Origin: Emticicia sp. CRIBPO
Lineage (GTDB): Bacteria; Bacteroidota; Bacteroidia; Cytophagales; Spirosomataceae
Reading direction: 5' to 3'
Length of the DNA stretch: 64,000 bases
NCBI RefSeq assembly: GCF_009905725.1
Contig: NZ_JAAAKV010000001.1
Location: forward strand, 248,001-312,000
In this document: positions 51,910-60,284 of the stretch, one piece after another
Position numbering within the stretch: position 1 is the stretch's first letter
Layout of the letters: each line of letters opens with the position of its first letter
Notes under the pieces: generated by a model
The model's database searches: none
Told to the model about the DNA's origin: nothing
Seen by the model: only the letters and a program-made list of their open reading frames with translations
Translations under genes and position numbers: made by a program

Positions 51910-53331
51910 ATGGCGAAGAAATTTCAACCGGATATATGGGAAAAGAGGTTTTTACAATTCTGGAAACAGGTAAAAACCTCTTCTCTTTTCGCGTTTCTGG
52001 AAAAGAAATTTCACAAAAACCACCTTACAAAAATATCTCTCGACACGCTTCCCCTTCTCGTTGCCTCGGTATTGGTAGGCCTGATGGCGGTTGCCTATGA
52101 AAGGCTCTTTGAAATATTTGAATCTATCTCTCTGAAAATTGTTGATTTTTCACCCTATGCTCTTTTTATAGTCAGTCCTCTTTGTTTTCTGGGTTCATGG
52201 CTAATGGTCACCAGGCTCGCCCCCACCGCGGGAGGAAGCGGAATTCCGCAATTGATGGCTGCCGCTGAACTTGCAGAAACTCCCAAAAGTAAATGGGTAG
52301 ACAAGCTGCTCAGCCTGAGGATAATCATTGTCAAAATACTAAGCAGTCTGCTTATGCTGACGGGCGGCGGGGCCATTGGCCGGGAAGGCCCTACCCTACA
52401 GATTTCAGGCTCTGTTTTTCAGCTGATCCACCGTTTTGCTTCAGGCATTTCTTTCAACAGGGTTTCACAAAGGGTCATGATCATTACCGGAGGGGCCTCG
52501 GGACTGGCCGCGGCTTTCAATACTCCGTTGGGAGGGATTGTTTATGTGGTAGAAGAGCTTACCAAAACGCATATCGGTAAATTCAGGACCGCCATTTTCA
52601 CGGCTGTGATTATTGCGGGAATGACTGCCCAGCAGTTTCTGGGTTCCTATCTTTACCTGGGATTTCCGAAAATTGCCACCCTGCCCTTTAACCTGATTTT
52701 CTGGGCGATACTCATCCCCCTGTTTTCGGGCTTTCTCGGCAGCTGGTTTACGAGGCTTGTGCTTGCATTGGCGGAATTCAGAAAGCGTTTCAATTCTCCT
52801 GTCTCTAAAATCGTCTTTGTACTTAGTCTGGGCTTACTTTTTGCTTTCCTGGTCTATTTCACGGGGCATCAAAGCATGGGTACAGGCAAGCCCCTGATCA
52901 ATAAAATACTTTTTACAAACCCGGAAACACTACCCTGGTTTACCTTCCCCGGAAGATTTTTAGGAAGCCTGATTTCATTCGGAGCAGGGGGTGCCGGGGG
53001 TATTTTTGCCACTTCTTTATCATCCGGGGCAGCCTTCGGAGCATTGGTAGCCAAAATTGCCGACATTCCGCATCAACATGAAAACTTACTGATTCTTCTT
53101 TCAATGATTGGTTTTCTGACCGGGGTTACCCGGTCTCCTTTCACTTCGGCCATCCTGGTTCTGGAAATGACAGACAGACACTCAGCCATCTTTTATTTTT
53201 TGATGGCCGGACTTCTTTCCAATCTTTCGGCAGGATTGGTGCTCAGAAAATCATTCTATGAAATACAGAAGCAAAAAATAATCCTCGGCTTCGAAACCGG
53301 GGATCATAAAAAAGTTAACACTAAGGAATAA
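51910..53331 (+). CDS. ClC-family chloride transporter
   Basis: A 473-aa ClC protein with the paired-repeat topology. Signatures are GGSGIPQLMAAAEL (Ser of the Cl site), GREGPTLQISGSVFQL (gating Glu), and FGAGGAGGIFATSLSSGAAF; the proton Glu region GGIVYVVEELTKTH has both Glu. So H+/Cl- exchange is likely. In the third motif, GIFAP is replaced by GIFAT. It has no C-terminal CBS domains. It lies 2 nt after the Sel family gene. Confidence 0.9.
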   Translation: MAKKFQPDIWEKRFLQFWKQVKTSSLFAFLEKKFHKNHLTKISLDTLPLLVASVLVGLMAVAYERLFEIFESISLKIVDFSPYALFIVSPLCFLGSWLMVTRLAPTAGGSGIPQLMAAAELAETPKSKWVDKLLSLRIIIVKILSSLLMLTGGGAIGREGPTLQISGSVFQLIHRFASGISFNRVSQRVMIITGGASGLAAAFNTPLGGIVYVVEELTKTHIGKFRTAIFTAVIIAGMTAQQFLGSYLYLGFPKIATLPFNLIFWAILIPLFSGFLGSWFTRLVLALAEFRKRFNSPVSKIVFVLSLGLLFAFLVYFTGHQSMGTGKPLINKILFTNPETLPWFTFPGRFLGSLISFGAGGAGGIFATSLSSGAAFGALVAKIADIPHQHENLLILLSMIGFLTGVTRSPFTSAILVLEMTDRHSAIFYFLMAGLLSNLSAGLVLRKSFYEIQKQKIILGFETGDHKKVNTKE

Positions 53332-54594
53332 CTAGGTTTTAAGCTTTTTCTTCTTGGCAGCCGGAAAAAGTACATTGTTCAGAATCAACCTGTATCCGGC
53401 AGAATTAGGATGGAGATTCAGATCAGTAGGTTCTTCGTTGACCAGGTGCTGATAATCTTCCGGATCATGGCCCCCGTAAAACGTCCAGAAGCCCTTGCCC
53501 ATTGTGCCGTGGATGTACCTGGCTTCATTTGATATCCTGCTTTCTGCCATGATGATCACATCCGGTTTAACGAATTTCTTTTTGAAGGCGGTGGTCTGTC
53601 CCAGGAATCCTTTGATCAGGTTCTGGTGATTCTGGGTCAGCATGCTTGGGATCGGGTCATATTTGGCCGAAAACTCAAACAGGTTAAAATAATCATTGGA
53701 CTCTGACACCCCTCTCTCGCCCGGTACATTATCTATATTGGAAAACTCTACCTCATAAGGATCGTAGATCAGCGAAAAGTCTTTAAATGCAAACGTTTTG
53801 GAATAATTCAGTTTTGAATCGGCATCAGGATCAGCTCCGTCGCCGTCATAAGGACTTTCTACAATATCAAGTCCCTGGGCTGCCAGTGCAATGTCAAAAG
53901 TATCGGTGGCATTACACATCGCGAACATATAACCTCCACCCAGCACGAACTCGTTGATTTTCATGACCACGGCACTTTTCAGCTGTGGTATCTTCGTGAA
54001 TCCGTATTTGCTGGCAATCATTTCCGCGTCACGTTTCTGTTCCTGGAACCACGATGAGCTCCTCATCCTGATGAACTTACCGAACTGCCCGGTAAAATCC
54101 TCATGGTGCAGGTGCAGCCAGTCGTATTCGGGCAGTTTGCCTTCCATGATTTCGCCATCATATATCTTATCATAAGGAATTTCTGCATAAGTAAGGGCCA
54201 GGGTAACCGCGTCGTCCCATGGCGAAGCACTTTTTGGGGTATAGACCGCAATTTTAGGAGCTTTCTGTAATTTTACGGCATCCATATTGGCATCGGGGTC
54301 TTTAACCTGTGCCAGGATAGCCCCGGCTTCAGCATCTGAGATCATCTCATAGCTGATGCCCCTGATCACACATTCATTGATAAAATTCTGTGAGGCCGGA
54401 AACATAAAACTGCCTCCGCGGTAGTTCAGCAGCCAGTCAATCTCAGTGTCGTATTTCTGCAATACCCAAAAAGCAAGACCATAGGATTTAAGGTGATTTT
54501 TCTGCCCGCCGTCCATTGGTATCAGCAACTGATTCCCAAATGAGTGGAGTGTGGTAACTAAAAAAATGATAAGCGGCAAAATCACTCGTTTCAT
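53332..54594 (-). CDS. Exported protein of unknown function (often labelled asparagine synthetase B)
   Basis: A 420-aa protein with a signal peptide (ILPLIIFLVTTLHSFG). The mature part begins LLIPMDGGQKNHLKSYGLAFWVLQ and includes LNYRGGSFMF and GGGYMFAMCNATDTFDIALAAQG, the latter resembling the nucleophile region of class I amidotransferase/DJ-1-like folds, with Cys in MCNAT. I recall such proteins in Cytophagales carrying the asparagine synthetase B label, but there is no PP-loop (SGGxDS) and no N-terminal Cys, so that label is doubtful. It is convergent with the ClC gene, sharing an end junction. Confidence 0.7.
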   Translation of the reverse strand: MKRVILPLIIFLVTTLHSFGNQLLIPMDGGQKNHLKSYGLAFWVLQKYDTEIDWLLNYRGGSFMFPASQNFINECVIRGISYEMISDAEAGAILAQVKDPDANMDAVKLQKAPKIAVYTPKSASPWDDAVTLALTYAEIPYDKIYDGEIMEGKLPEYDWLHLHHEDFTGQFGKFIRMRSSSWFQEQKRDAEMIASKYGFTKIPQLKSAVVMKINEFVLGGGYMFAMCNATDTFDIALAAQGLDIVESPYDGDGADPDADSKLNYSKTFAFKDFSLIYDPYEVEFSNIDNVPGERGVSESNDYFNLFEFSAKYDPIPSMLTQNHQNLIKGFLGQTTAFKKKFVKPDVIIMAESRISNEARYIHGTMGKGFWTFYGGHDPEDYQHLVNEEPTDLNLHPNSAGYRLILNNVLFPAAKKKKLKT

Positions 54595-54728
54595 AGGTTT
54601 GCTTGTTTTGATTGCAATATCGAAATTTGTATTTTAAACTCAACAGTGTGTTTTTTATTATTGAGTTATGACAATTTAACAAAAATAAGACAAAAACTAT
54701 TCCAATCAGTTAGAAATATAGCAATACA

Positions 54729-55967
54729 ATGAATATAAGAGAAAATGTTCTGGAAGGCCTGAGATCGATCAAAGGCAACATGTTGAGAACGGTGCTGACG
54801 GCCATGATCATTACTTTCGGTATTACGGCCCTGGTAGGTATCCTGACGACCATTGACGGTATGCAGGGTTCTGTCAACAAAAGCTTTGAAGGCCTGGGAG
54901 CCAACTCATTCGATATCAGGATAGAACAATCATTCGGACGCCGAAACGGGATGTCCCAGAAACGGGTAGAACCTATTACTTACCGTCAGGCACGCAAATA
55001 CAACGAACTCTTTTCCGGCAAAACAAACGCAGTCGTAAGTACCTATACCAACGTGTCGGGAGCCGTGGTGATCAAGTATGAGTCTCTGAAAACCAACCCG
55101 AATGTACTGGTGATGGGTGTGGATGAAAACTACACCGCCATGAAAGGTTACAAAATACAAAGCGGCCGTTCTATCTCCACCACCGACGAAGAATATGCCA
55201 GCAGCGTGGTTATTCTTGGAAATGAGATTGCCCAGACCCTGTTTCCGAAACAAAGTCCGATCGGAAAATCCATTTCAGTGATGGGTGATAAATACCAGGT
55301 GATCGGTGTCCTTGAAAAGAAAGGAAGCATAACCGGCGGCGGTGATGACCGCGTAGCCCTGATTCCCCTGCATGCGTCAAGAAAATATGACACCAAAGGT
55401 ACATTCTCTTATGAAATCACCACATCGGTTCCGAATGCCTCAGACATGGATTATATCATCGGGGAAGCCACGGCCGTGATGCGTCAGGTGAGAGGTGACA
55501 GAGCGGGAGTTGACGATACATTTAAAATAGAAAGATCTGATGCTCTTTTGAAAGATTTTGAAGAGGTAACAGGATATCTCAGGGTGGGCGGATTCGGCAT
55601 TTCATTCATTACTTTATTAGGAGCTTCGATTGCCCTCATGAACATCATGATGGTGTCGGTAACCGAAAGAACCCGTGAAATAGGCATCAGGAAAGCTTTG
55701 GGGGCCTCCCCGAGTAAAATCCGTTTCCAGTTTCTGATAGAAGCCATCGTGATCTGTATCCTGGGCGGGCTGGCAGGTATCATTATCGGTATCAGTGTAG
55801 GAAATATGGTGGCTGTATTTATGAGTGATAACAGTTCGTTTATCGTTCCATGGGCCTGGATTACCCTCGGGCTGGTGGTTTGTGTTACTGTGGGCTTACT
55901 GTCAGGCTTTTACCCGGCGTATAAAGCTTCCAAGCTTGACCCTATCGAAGCATTGCGGTACGAATAA
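54729..55967 (+). CDS. ABC transporter permease, MacB type
   Basis: A 412-aa permease with an N-terminal membrane segment ([19 protein letters not shown]), a periplasmic MacB_PCD domain of about 200 residues with [20 protein letters not shown] and [15 protein letters not shown], and a C-terminal FtsX domain ([40 protein letters not shown]). It should work with a separate ATPase in lipoprotein, peptide or drug export. No ATPase gene is adjacent, so it may be encoded elsewhere. Confidence 0.9.
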   Translation: MNIRENVLEGLRSIKGNMLRTVLTAMIITFGITALVGILTTIDGMQGSVNKSFEGLGANSFDIRIEQSFGRRNGMSQKRVEPITYRQARKYNELFSGKTNAVVSTYTNVSGAVVIKYESLKTNPNVLVMGVDENYTAMKGYKIQSGRSISTTDEEYASSVVILGNEIAQTLFPKQSPIGKSISVMGDKYQVIGVLEKKGSITGGGDDRVALIPLHASRKYDTKGTFSYEITTSVPNASDMDYIIGEATAVMRQVRGDRAGVDDTFKIERSDALLKDFEEVTGYLRVGGFGISFITLLGASIALMNIMMVSVTERTREIGIRKALGASPSKIRFQFLIEAIVICILGGLAGIIIGISVGNMVAVFMSDNSSFIVPWAWITLGLVVCVTVGLLSGFYPAYKASKLDPIEALRYE

Positions 55968-56009
55968 GCGATAAAGGCCTGAAAAAAACCGAATATTATT
56001 GAATAATTA

Positions 56010-56041
56010 TTTGGAACAATACATTTCATCTTCTACTTTTG
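56010..56041 (+). promoter_or_regulatory. tRNA-Leu promoter
   Basis: TTTG at 56010-56013, a 20-nt spacer and TACTTTTG at 56034-56041, a full match to the TTG/TAnnTTTG form, 22 nt before the tRNA. Confidence 0.7.
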
Positions 56042-56062
56042 CACTCCCAACGAAGACGATAT

Positions 56063-56146
56063 GCCCGGATGGCGGAATTGGTAGACGCGTTGGTCTCAAA
56101 CACCAATGAGGTTATACTCGTGCCGGTTCGACTCCGGCTCCGGGTA
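56063..56146 (+). tRNA. tRNA-Leu (anticodon CAA)
   Basis: An 84-nt class II tRNA. The acceptor stem is GCCCGGA / TCCGGGT with discriminator A. The anticodon stem TTGGT / ACCAA encloses CTCAAAC, so the anticodon is CAA, reading UUG. A long variable arm follows (TGAGGTTATACTCG), then the T-arm GCCGGTTCGACTCCGGC. The 3' CCA is not encoded. A promoter and a terminator flank it. Confidence 0.97.
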
Positions 56147-56152
56147 CGAAAC
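56142..56152 (+). repeat. Direct repeat GGGTACGAAAC, copy 1 (tRNA-Leu 3' end)
   Basis: Eleven bases covering the last five of the tRNA and six of flank are repeated at 63990-64000 in the same orientation. It may be an att core; see the finding. Confidence 0.4.
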
Positions 56153-56182
56153 GGAACTCCAGCAATGAAGTTCCGTTTTTTT
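56151..56182 (+). terminator. Terminator of tRNA-Leu
   Basis: ACGGAACT / AGTTCCGT with a 10-nt loop, followed by six T residues. Confidence 0.85.
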
Positions 56183-56236
56183 ATGCCCTGTTTTTTGTCA
56201 GACAGGATTTCAGGATGAGCAGGATGAGGGGTAACG

Positions 56237-57262
56237 GTGGATCAAAACCAAAACTTGTGTAGTGAGTTGTATTTTTTAAGTTTGCAAGAAAAACTACATT
56301 TGGAGAGTTTCTTACCCTTAGTGGCCTATCTGTTGCCAGACTACCTTTTATCATATTTTGAATTAAGCCCAGTCGGGTGTCATTCGGAAGTACTTCACCT
56401 TTATTTGCTGGAGAAGAATTATTCTCCAGAACAGATTTCAGAGAAAGGTCAATTGTCTAATGGTTTTCTTCCTGAGATTAGCATACAAGATTTCCCTATC
56501 CGTGAGCATCGTGTTTTTCTTCATGTCCGTCGCCGCGGTTGGCTGAATACACAGACAGACAAAGTAGAACTGCGAGATTGGAAAGAGATATCACAGGGTA
56601 CGTGAATGACGACAGACTTCGCGGCTTTTTTAAAAGAAATTGAAGGATTTATACCCCCAAAGTACCAGTAGTTTGTTCAGGCTTTACAACGTTGATGGCC
56701 ATCGGCTGCGACGTCAGTACCGTAATCATTTAAGCGATTTAAAAAGCTGGCCCTAGCGATCACATGTAAAGACTGGCTTTTATACCCTGAAAACTCAGGT
56801 ACTCATTTATCTATTGACGAAACGAGTTTTTCTCATGGGGAGATTTATACAATTCTGACCGACAAGGCTGCAAGAAAGGTAGTATTGTGGCTATTACTGC
56901 AGGAACAAAAGCCGAAGCAGTTGTTCGAATTCTGAGGCAACTCCCTGAAAGAAAACGTGAAAAGGTGATGGAAGTTACCTTAGACATGGCAGGTAATACG
57001 GAACTGATTGTGAAGCGATGTTTGCCAATATCGTCAGGTTCACCGATTGGGCGTCCCCGAGCGGTTCCATGTCCAAACGCTGGGAAGCCGTTAAAAATCA
57101 TTATAAGACCATTATCAATTATTTGATACAGATCTGCCAATGCTTCCGCGGAGTCTTTCAACCGTGCGACGGACCGGCCAAGGTAAAGGCGTTCAGGTTA
57201 CAGTTCAGAGGCGTAAAAAATGTAGAACTCTTCCAATACAGACTAGCTCAATTATATGCATA
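56237..57262 (+). pseudogene. Decayed ISAon1-type transposase
   Basis: The first part (56237-56605, GTG start) is an intact frame of 122 codons that matches the N-terminal piece of ISAon1-family transposases: YFELSPVGCHSEVLHLYLLE and EISIQDFPIREHRVFLHVRR, ending in WKEISQGT. The main DDE frame begins at 56607 with MTTDFAAFLKEIEGFIPPKY, but it hits a stop at 56670, and continues in shifting frames: SIDETSFSHGEIYTI (first Asp), VTLDMAGNTELIVKRC (second Asp), then a jump to RWEAVKNHYKTIINY and KAFRLQFRGVKNVELFQYRL, the usual C-terminus. A large middle part and the Glu motif are missing. It is a dead insertion sequence remnant 90 nt past a tRNA. Confidence 0.8.
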
Positions 57263-57443
57263 ATCTAAGTCGATCCCCAATTATGTGCTTGATCCATCTT
57301 CTATGATTATCACATCAATGACGGCATCGGCGTTTCTAAGTAATTGCCTGCCTTCCGCACACAGGTATTTCAGATGAGTCCTTTTTCCTATTTTTGTCAT
57401 ATCATTCTGTAATCCTGTTTAATACCAACAATTAATTTTTTCA
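57263..57443. other. Gap between transposase remnant and DUF2490 gene
   Basis: About 180 nt with no supported gene. A 39-codon minus-strand frame at 57281-57400 is of doubtful value. TTGATCCA at 57289-57296 is the reverse complement of TGGATCAA at 56238-56245, which could be the ends of the lost insertion sequence. Confidence 0.3.
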
Positions 57444-58169
57444 TTACAGTTTTTTTAACAGATAGCTCAGGTTGACAAAAATGTTGTTTTCATTTAATCT
57501 GTCAGTGGCTGTAGTGGGTAGTCTGGAAATGTACACGTATCCAAAGTCTGACTTGAGCCGGTCTGAAATCTGATACTCCAAACTCAGACCTACCCTGTTA
57601 TGATCATAAAAATGAAGGAGAGATACTCCCGTCGCGTTCACCAGTATTTCATCATAGAGACTAAGTTTAAAACGCTCCTGAAACTCGAAACGAATACCGA
57701 GGCGGTTTCTAAACCTGGTAATATCAGCCTGGCTGTTGTTAAAAATACGATATTCCACGGCACTTCTCCCTGTTAAATAAAACTTTTCAAAAAACCGCTG
57801 CTGGATATCTGCAGCTGCCGAAAACCGGATCTCTGTTACAGGTCTTGCGGTTTCGTCTTCGGGCCTTTGAATGATCCTGTAATGGGAAAACAAGGCAAAT
57901 GGTGAAACTGAAAACCTTATTTCCTTATTGTACTGGTAATGTGTCCAGTTTCTGAAGGTAAACATCAGGTTCTTATTAAGCATATCATTATTGCCAAAGC
58001 CGTTTTGCCGACGGTATTGCAACTCTGAATCGGTTTTTATTTTTTTATTTAAGGAAATACTTAATGTACCACGCAACCAGGCATTGTGATGTTGTGCCCT
58101 CAATGTCTGTGTAATAAAAAGCCACGCTGTCAGAATATACAGCGACTTTAAGTTTACTGTAAGTCCCAT
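57444..58169 (-). CDS. DUF2490-family outer membrane protein
   Basis: A 241-aa protein with a signal peptide ending in TLRAQ, then HHNAWLRGTLSISLNKKIKT, DSELQYRRQNGFG, NRLGIRFEFQERFKLSLYDE and a terminal NNIFVNLSYLLKKL. This matches DUF2490, a small outer membrane barrel-type family common in Bacteroidota. Its role is unknown. The ATG lies 2 nt from the stop of the YeeE-type gene upstream, so it is the last gene of the sulfur operon, which hints at a substrate-entry role. Confidence 0.85.
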   Translation of the reverse strand: MGLTVNLKSLYILTAWLFITQTLRAQHHNAWLRGTLSISLNKKIKTDSELQYRRQNGFGNNDMLNKNLMFTFRNWTHYQYNKEIRFSVSPFALFSHYRIIQRPEDETARPVTEIRFSAAADIQQRFFEKFYLTGRSAVEYRIFNNSQADITRFRNRLGIRFEFQERFKLSLYDEILVNATGVSLLHFYDHNRVGLSLEYQISDRLKSDFGYVYISRLPTTATDRLNENNIFVNLSYLLKKL

Positions 58170-58170
58170 A

Positions 58171-58671
58171 TTAATGAGGAAGCTTTTCTCTCAGAAATCC
58201 GTAAGTCCAGGTTCCGGCTATGGCACTCAGAAGCGTAACAATGGTGATGGTTGAACCTGTCCCGATTTGTGCAAACAGAGGGCCCGGGCATGCTCCTGTA
58301 AGGGCCCAGCCAAAACCGAATAACAAACCGCCATATATTTGTCCTTTGTTAAATTGCTTGGGGTGTAATTCTATTCTTTCACCGTAAATGGTTTTAATCT
58401 TGAATCGTTTAATCAGCCAGACTGAAATCATTCCGGTCAACACAGCACTTCCGATAATTCCGTACATATGAAAAGACTGCAAACGAAACATTTCCTGGAT
58501 TCGAAACCAACTCACAATCTCCGCCTTTACGAATACGATGCCGAATAAAATTCCGACTGCCAGGTATTTTAAATTATGATGCCATTTGTGTTCCAAACGG
58601 CTTTCATTTACACACATGGCATCCAGCGACCTTACTTCAAAATCTGTTTTTGTACCTGTATATTGCTGCAT
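58171..58671 (-). CDS. YeeE/YedE-family half-transporter (second half)
   Basis: An upstream start at 58815 is in an overlapping frame; ATG at 58671, 4 nt after the previous stop, is preferred, giving 166 aa with four membrane segments. It has GILFGIVFVKAEIVSWFRIQ, a repeat-type loop LHPKQFNKGQIYGGLLFGFG and the conserved WALTGACPGPLFAQIG with a cysteine. YeeE/YedE (thiosulfate permease TsuA-like) proteins occur either as one long protein or as two halves like this pair. It should carry thiosulfate or a similar sulfur species. Confidence 0.85.
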   Translation of the reverse strand: MQQYTGTKTDFEVRSLDAMCVNESRLEHKWHHNLKYLAVGILFGIVFVKAEIVSWFRIQEMFRLQSFHMYGIIGSAVLTGMISVWLIKRFKIKTIYGERIELHPKQFNKGQIYGGLLFGFGWALTGACPGPLFAQIGTGSTITIVTLLSAIAGTWTYGFLREKLPH

Positions 58672-58675
58672 TCGC

Positions 58676-59239
58676 TTAGAGAGAAAAAATAAAAGGTAAA
58701 ATAAGGTTTGCCATGATAAAACCACCTGCCATAAAGCAGGCCGTCGCAACCAGGGAGGGCCATTGCAGGTTGGAGAGCCCCATGATGGCATGACCACTGG
58801 TACAGCCTCCTGCATAACGTGCTCCGAAACCCACTAAAAAACCTCCGGCTATGATCATTAAAAATCCTTTCATGGTCATTAAAGACTGCCAGTTGATGAT
58901 ATCGTCCGGGATCAGGTTGCTGTAATGGGTAATTCCATAACCGGCAAGTTCAGAAGCTAACACAGGATGGATTTCAACCGGATTTGGGTTGCCTAAAAGA
59001 TTCGCAGCGATTGCTCCTCCCAGGAAAATGCCGGATACGAAGACCAGGTTCCAGACTTCTTTTTTCCAATCGTATTTAAAAAAAGGGATGTTGGCAGGTA
59101 GACAAGAAGCACAAATATGCCTCAGGGATGAACTGATACCAAATGACTTATTTCCTAAAATCAGTAGTGCCGGAACCGTCAGTCCGATCATTGGGCCCGC
59201 TATGTACCAGGGCCAGGATTGTCTTATCAACTCAATCAT
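58676..59239 (-). CDS. YeeE/YedE-family half-transporter (first half)
   Basis: A 187-aa membrane protein with four to five hydrophobic segments. The conserved sulfur-relay block is GFGARYAGGCTSGHAIMGLS near residue 140, with the critical cysteine, and TVPALLILGNKSFGISSSLR lies near the N-terminus. In thiosulfate uptake proteins the cysteines of both halves pass the ion across. It is followed after 4 nt by the second half. The start is 2 nt from the end of a 42-codon frame. Confidence 0.88.
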   Translation of the reverse strand: MIELIRQSWPWYIAGPMIGLTVPALLILGNKSFGISSSLRHICASCLPANIPFFKYDWKKEVWNLVFVSGIFLGGAIAANLLGNPNPVEIHPVLASELAGYGITHYSNLIPDDIINWQSLMTMKGFLMIIAGGFLVGFGARYAGGCTSGHAIMGLSNLQWPSLVATACFMAGGFIMANLILPFIFSL

Positions 59240-59241
59240 TT

Positions 59242-59370
59242 TTATTGTTTTCCGTGTTTTTTAACAGCGTTCGTGGTGGTATTAATATTCTGTAAAAGTT
59301 CAGTAACAGAAAGCCCCCGATTCTCACTGTTCGGTTTGTCCTCAGGCACAGCTACACATTTTGCAGCCAT
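59242..59370 (-). CDS. Candidate small protein (42 aa) upstream of YeeE
   Basis: ATG at 59370 to TAA at 59242 encodes MAAKCVAVPEDKPNSENRGL followed by SVTELLQNINTTTNAVKKHG and KQ. It is hydrophilic with one cysteine and one probable helix. It has no recognised family. It fills the gap between the small membrane protein gene and YeeE and stops 2 nt before the YeeE ATG, as operon genes do. Confidence 0.4.
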   Translation of the reverse strand: MAAKCVAVPEDKPNSENRGLSVTELLQNINTTTNAVKKHGKQ

Positions 59371-59435
59371 GCCTGAAATGAAGATTATTTTATATATTCA
59401 TCAGGTCTTTGTCAGCCACTTTGGACAGGTGCTTC

Positions 59436-59669
59436 CTATCGGATTTCTTCATAGGTAGTATCTTCTGCTTTCTTATTGCTTTTTAAAACAGGTACTCCGC
59501 AGCCTGAAGCACCACAACAACCTATATTCAGGAGCGGCAATAAAGAAAATAACCCACCTGATGTCACAAAGAGCCATTCCCGGGAATGAATACCCTGAAC
59601 CACAATGAAGATACCCATTGCTAAACGCAGAGCACGCACAAAAGTCCAGCTTCTGAGATAGTTCTTCAT
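59436..59669 (-). CDS. Small membrane protein with Cys motif (77 aa)
   Basis: A 77-aa protein with two membrane stretches (ALRLAMGIFIVVQGIHS and LFVTSGGLFSLLPLLNI) and a cysteine-rich CCGASGCGVPV segment. It resembles the DUF2892-type (YgaP membrane part) small proteins but with an extra CCxxxxC that may carry sulfane sulfur or metal. It overlaps the preceding gene by 4 nt (ATGA), so the two are translationally coupled. Confidence 0.75.
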   Translation of the reverse strand: MKNYLRSWTFVRALRLAMGIFIVVQGIHSREWLFVTSGGLFSLLPLLNIGCCGASGCGVPVLKSNKKAEDTTYEEIR

Positions 59670-59875
59670 GGCTTCTTTTTTTTAAGGGTGCTGATGCCGA
59701 ATGGCAAATACAAAGGGCAGAAACTCATAAACGAGGTAAAGATAAAGACCCCTGCTAAAATACCCAAAACGGTTGCCGTTGTGCCTGAAATGATGTTGGC
59801 ATAATACAAAACGCCTATAACAACCGCCACTAATATGCGGATGGCCTTGTCTGTTGTTCCCATGTTCTTTTTCAT
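59666..59875 (-). CDS. DUF2892-family membrane protein (69 aa)
   Basis: A 69-aa DUF2892 protein: MKKNMGTTDKAIRILVAVVI, then GTTATVLGILAGVFIFTSFM and SFCPLYLPFGISTLKKKKP. DUF2892 is the transmembrane part of YgaP, a rhodanese with two membrane helices, so here it is likely the membrane partner of the separate rhodanese next door. It is the first of an overlapping pair and lies 69 nt after the rhodanese gene. Confidence 0.88.
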   Translation of the reverse strand: MKKNMGTTDKAIRILVAVVIGVLYYANIISGTTATVLGILAGVFIFTSFMSFCPLYLPFGISTLKKKKP

Positions 59876-59944
59876 ACTTCCTGTTTTGTTAATAAGGTTA
59901 TTAAATACTTCCTGAACGGTTTTCGCGGGCTTACAAAGTTTTGA

Positions 59945-60271
59945 TTATTCTTCGTTTTGTTCCCCTGCTATCTGGCTGACATTGTGCCAGGTACCACCGT
60001 TGATTACATTTTGAAAACCGTTCTTCTCCAGAATGCTCCTGGCCTGGCTGCTCCGGCCGCCACTCATGCAAAAAACAACGATATTTTTCCTGTCCCTGAA
60101 TCTGGACAGCTGGCTTTGAAGCTTATCCAGCGGAATGTTTACCGCTCCCTTTACACTCCCTGCCGAAAATTCCTGCGGGGTTCTGACATCCACCAAAAAA
60201 GCCCCGTTTCTGATGGCTTCAGACAATTGACTGTTGTCTGTTTTACCGAATAATGCTGAAAATATTCCCAT
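59945..60271 (-). CDS. Single-domain rhodanese
   Basis: A longer frame starts at 60319, but ATG at 60271 gives MGIFSALFGKTDNSQL and lies 13 nt past the MBL gene stop. The 108-aa rhodanese has RNGAFLVDVRTPQEFSAGSV, NIPLDKLQSQL and the active site FCMSGGRSSQARSIL with Cys and Arg, near residue 70. It transfers sulfane sulfur. It follows the MBL-rhodanese fusion gene on the same strand, so it is part of that operon. Confidence 0.9.
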   Translation of the reverse strand: MGIFSALFGKTDNSQLSEAIRNGAFLVDVRTPQEFSAGSVKGAVNIPLDKLQSQLSRFRDRKNIVVFCMSGGRSSQARSILEKNGFQNVINGGTWHNVSQIAGEQNEE

Positions 60272-60284
60272 AATAGTGTTTTGT

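Noticed and set aside
57281-57400. 39-codon minus-strand frame between the transposase remnant and DUF2490
   Set aside because: Too short and has no family or context support, although it could be the remains of a gene cut by the insertion sequence.
59346-59365. ACAGCTAC and TGCAG close to each other before the YeeE-type gene
   Set aside because: Only 8 bases match the box and the spacing is wrong; probably chance.
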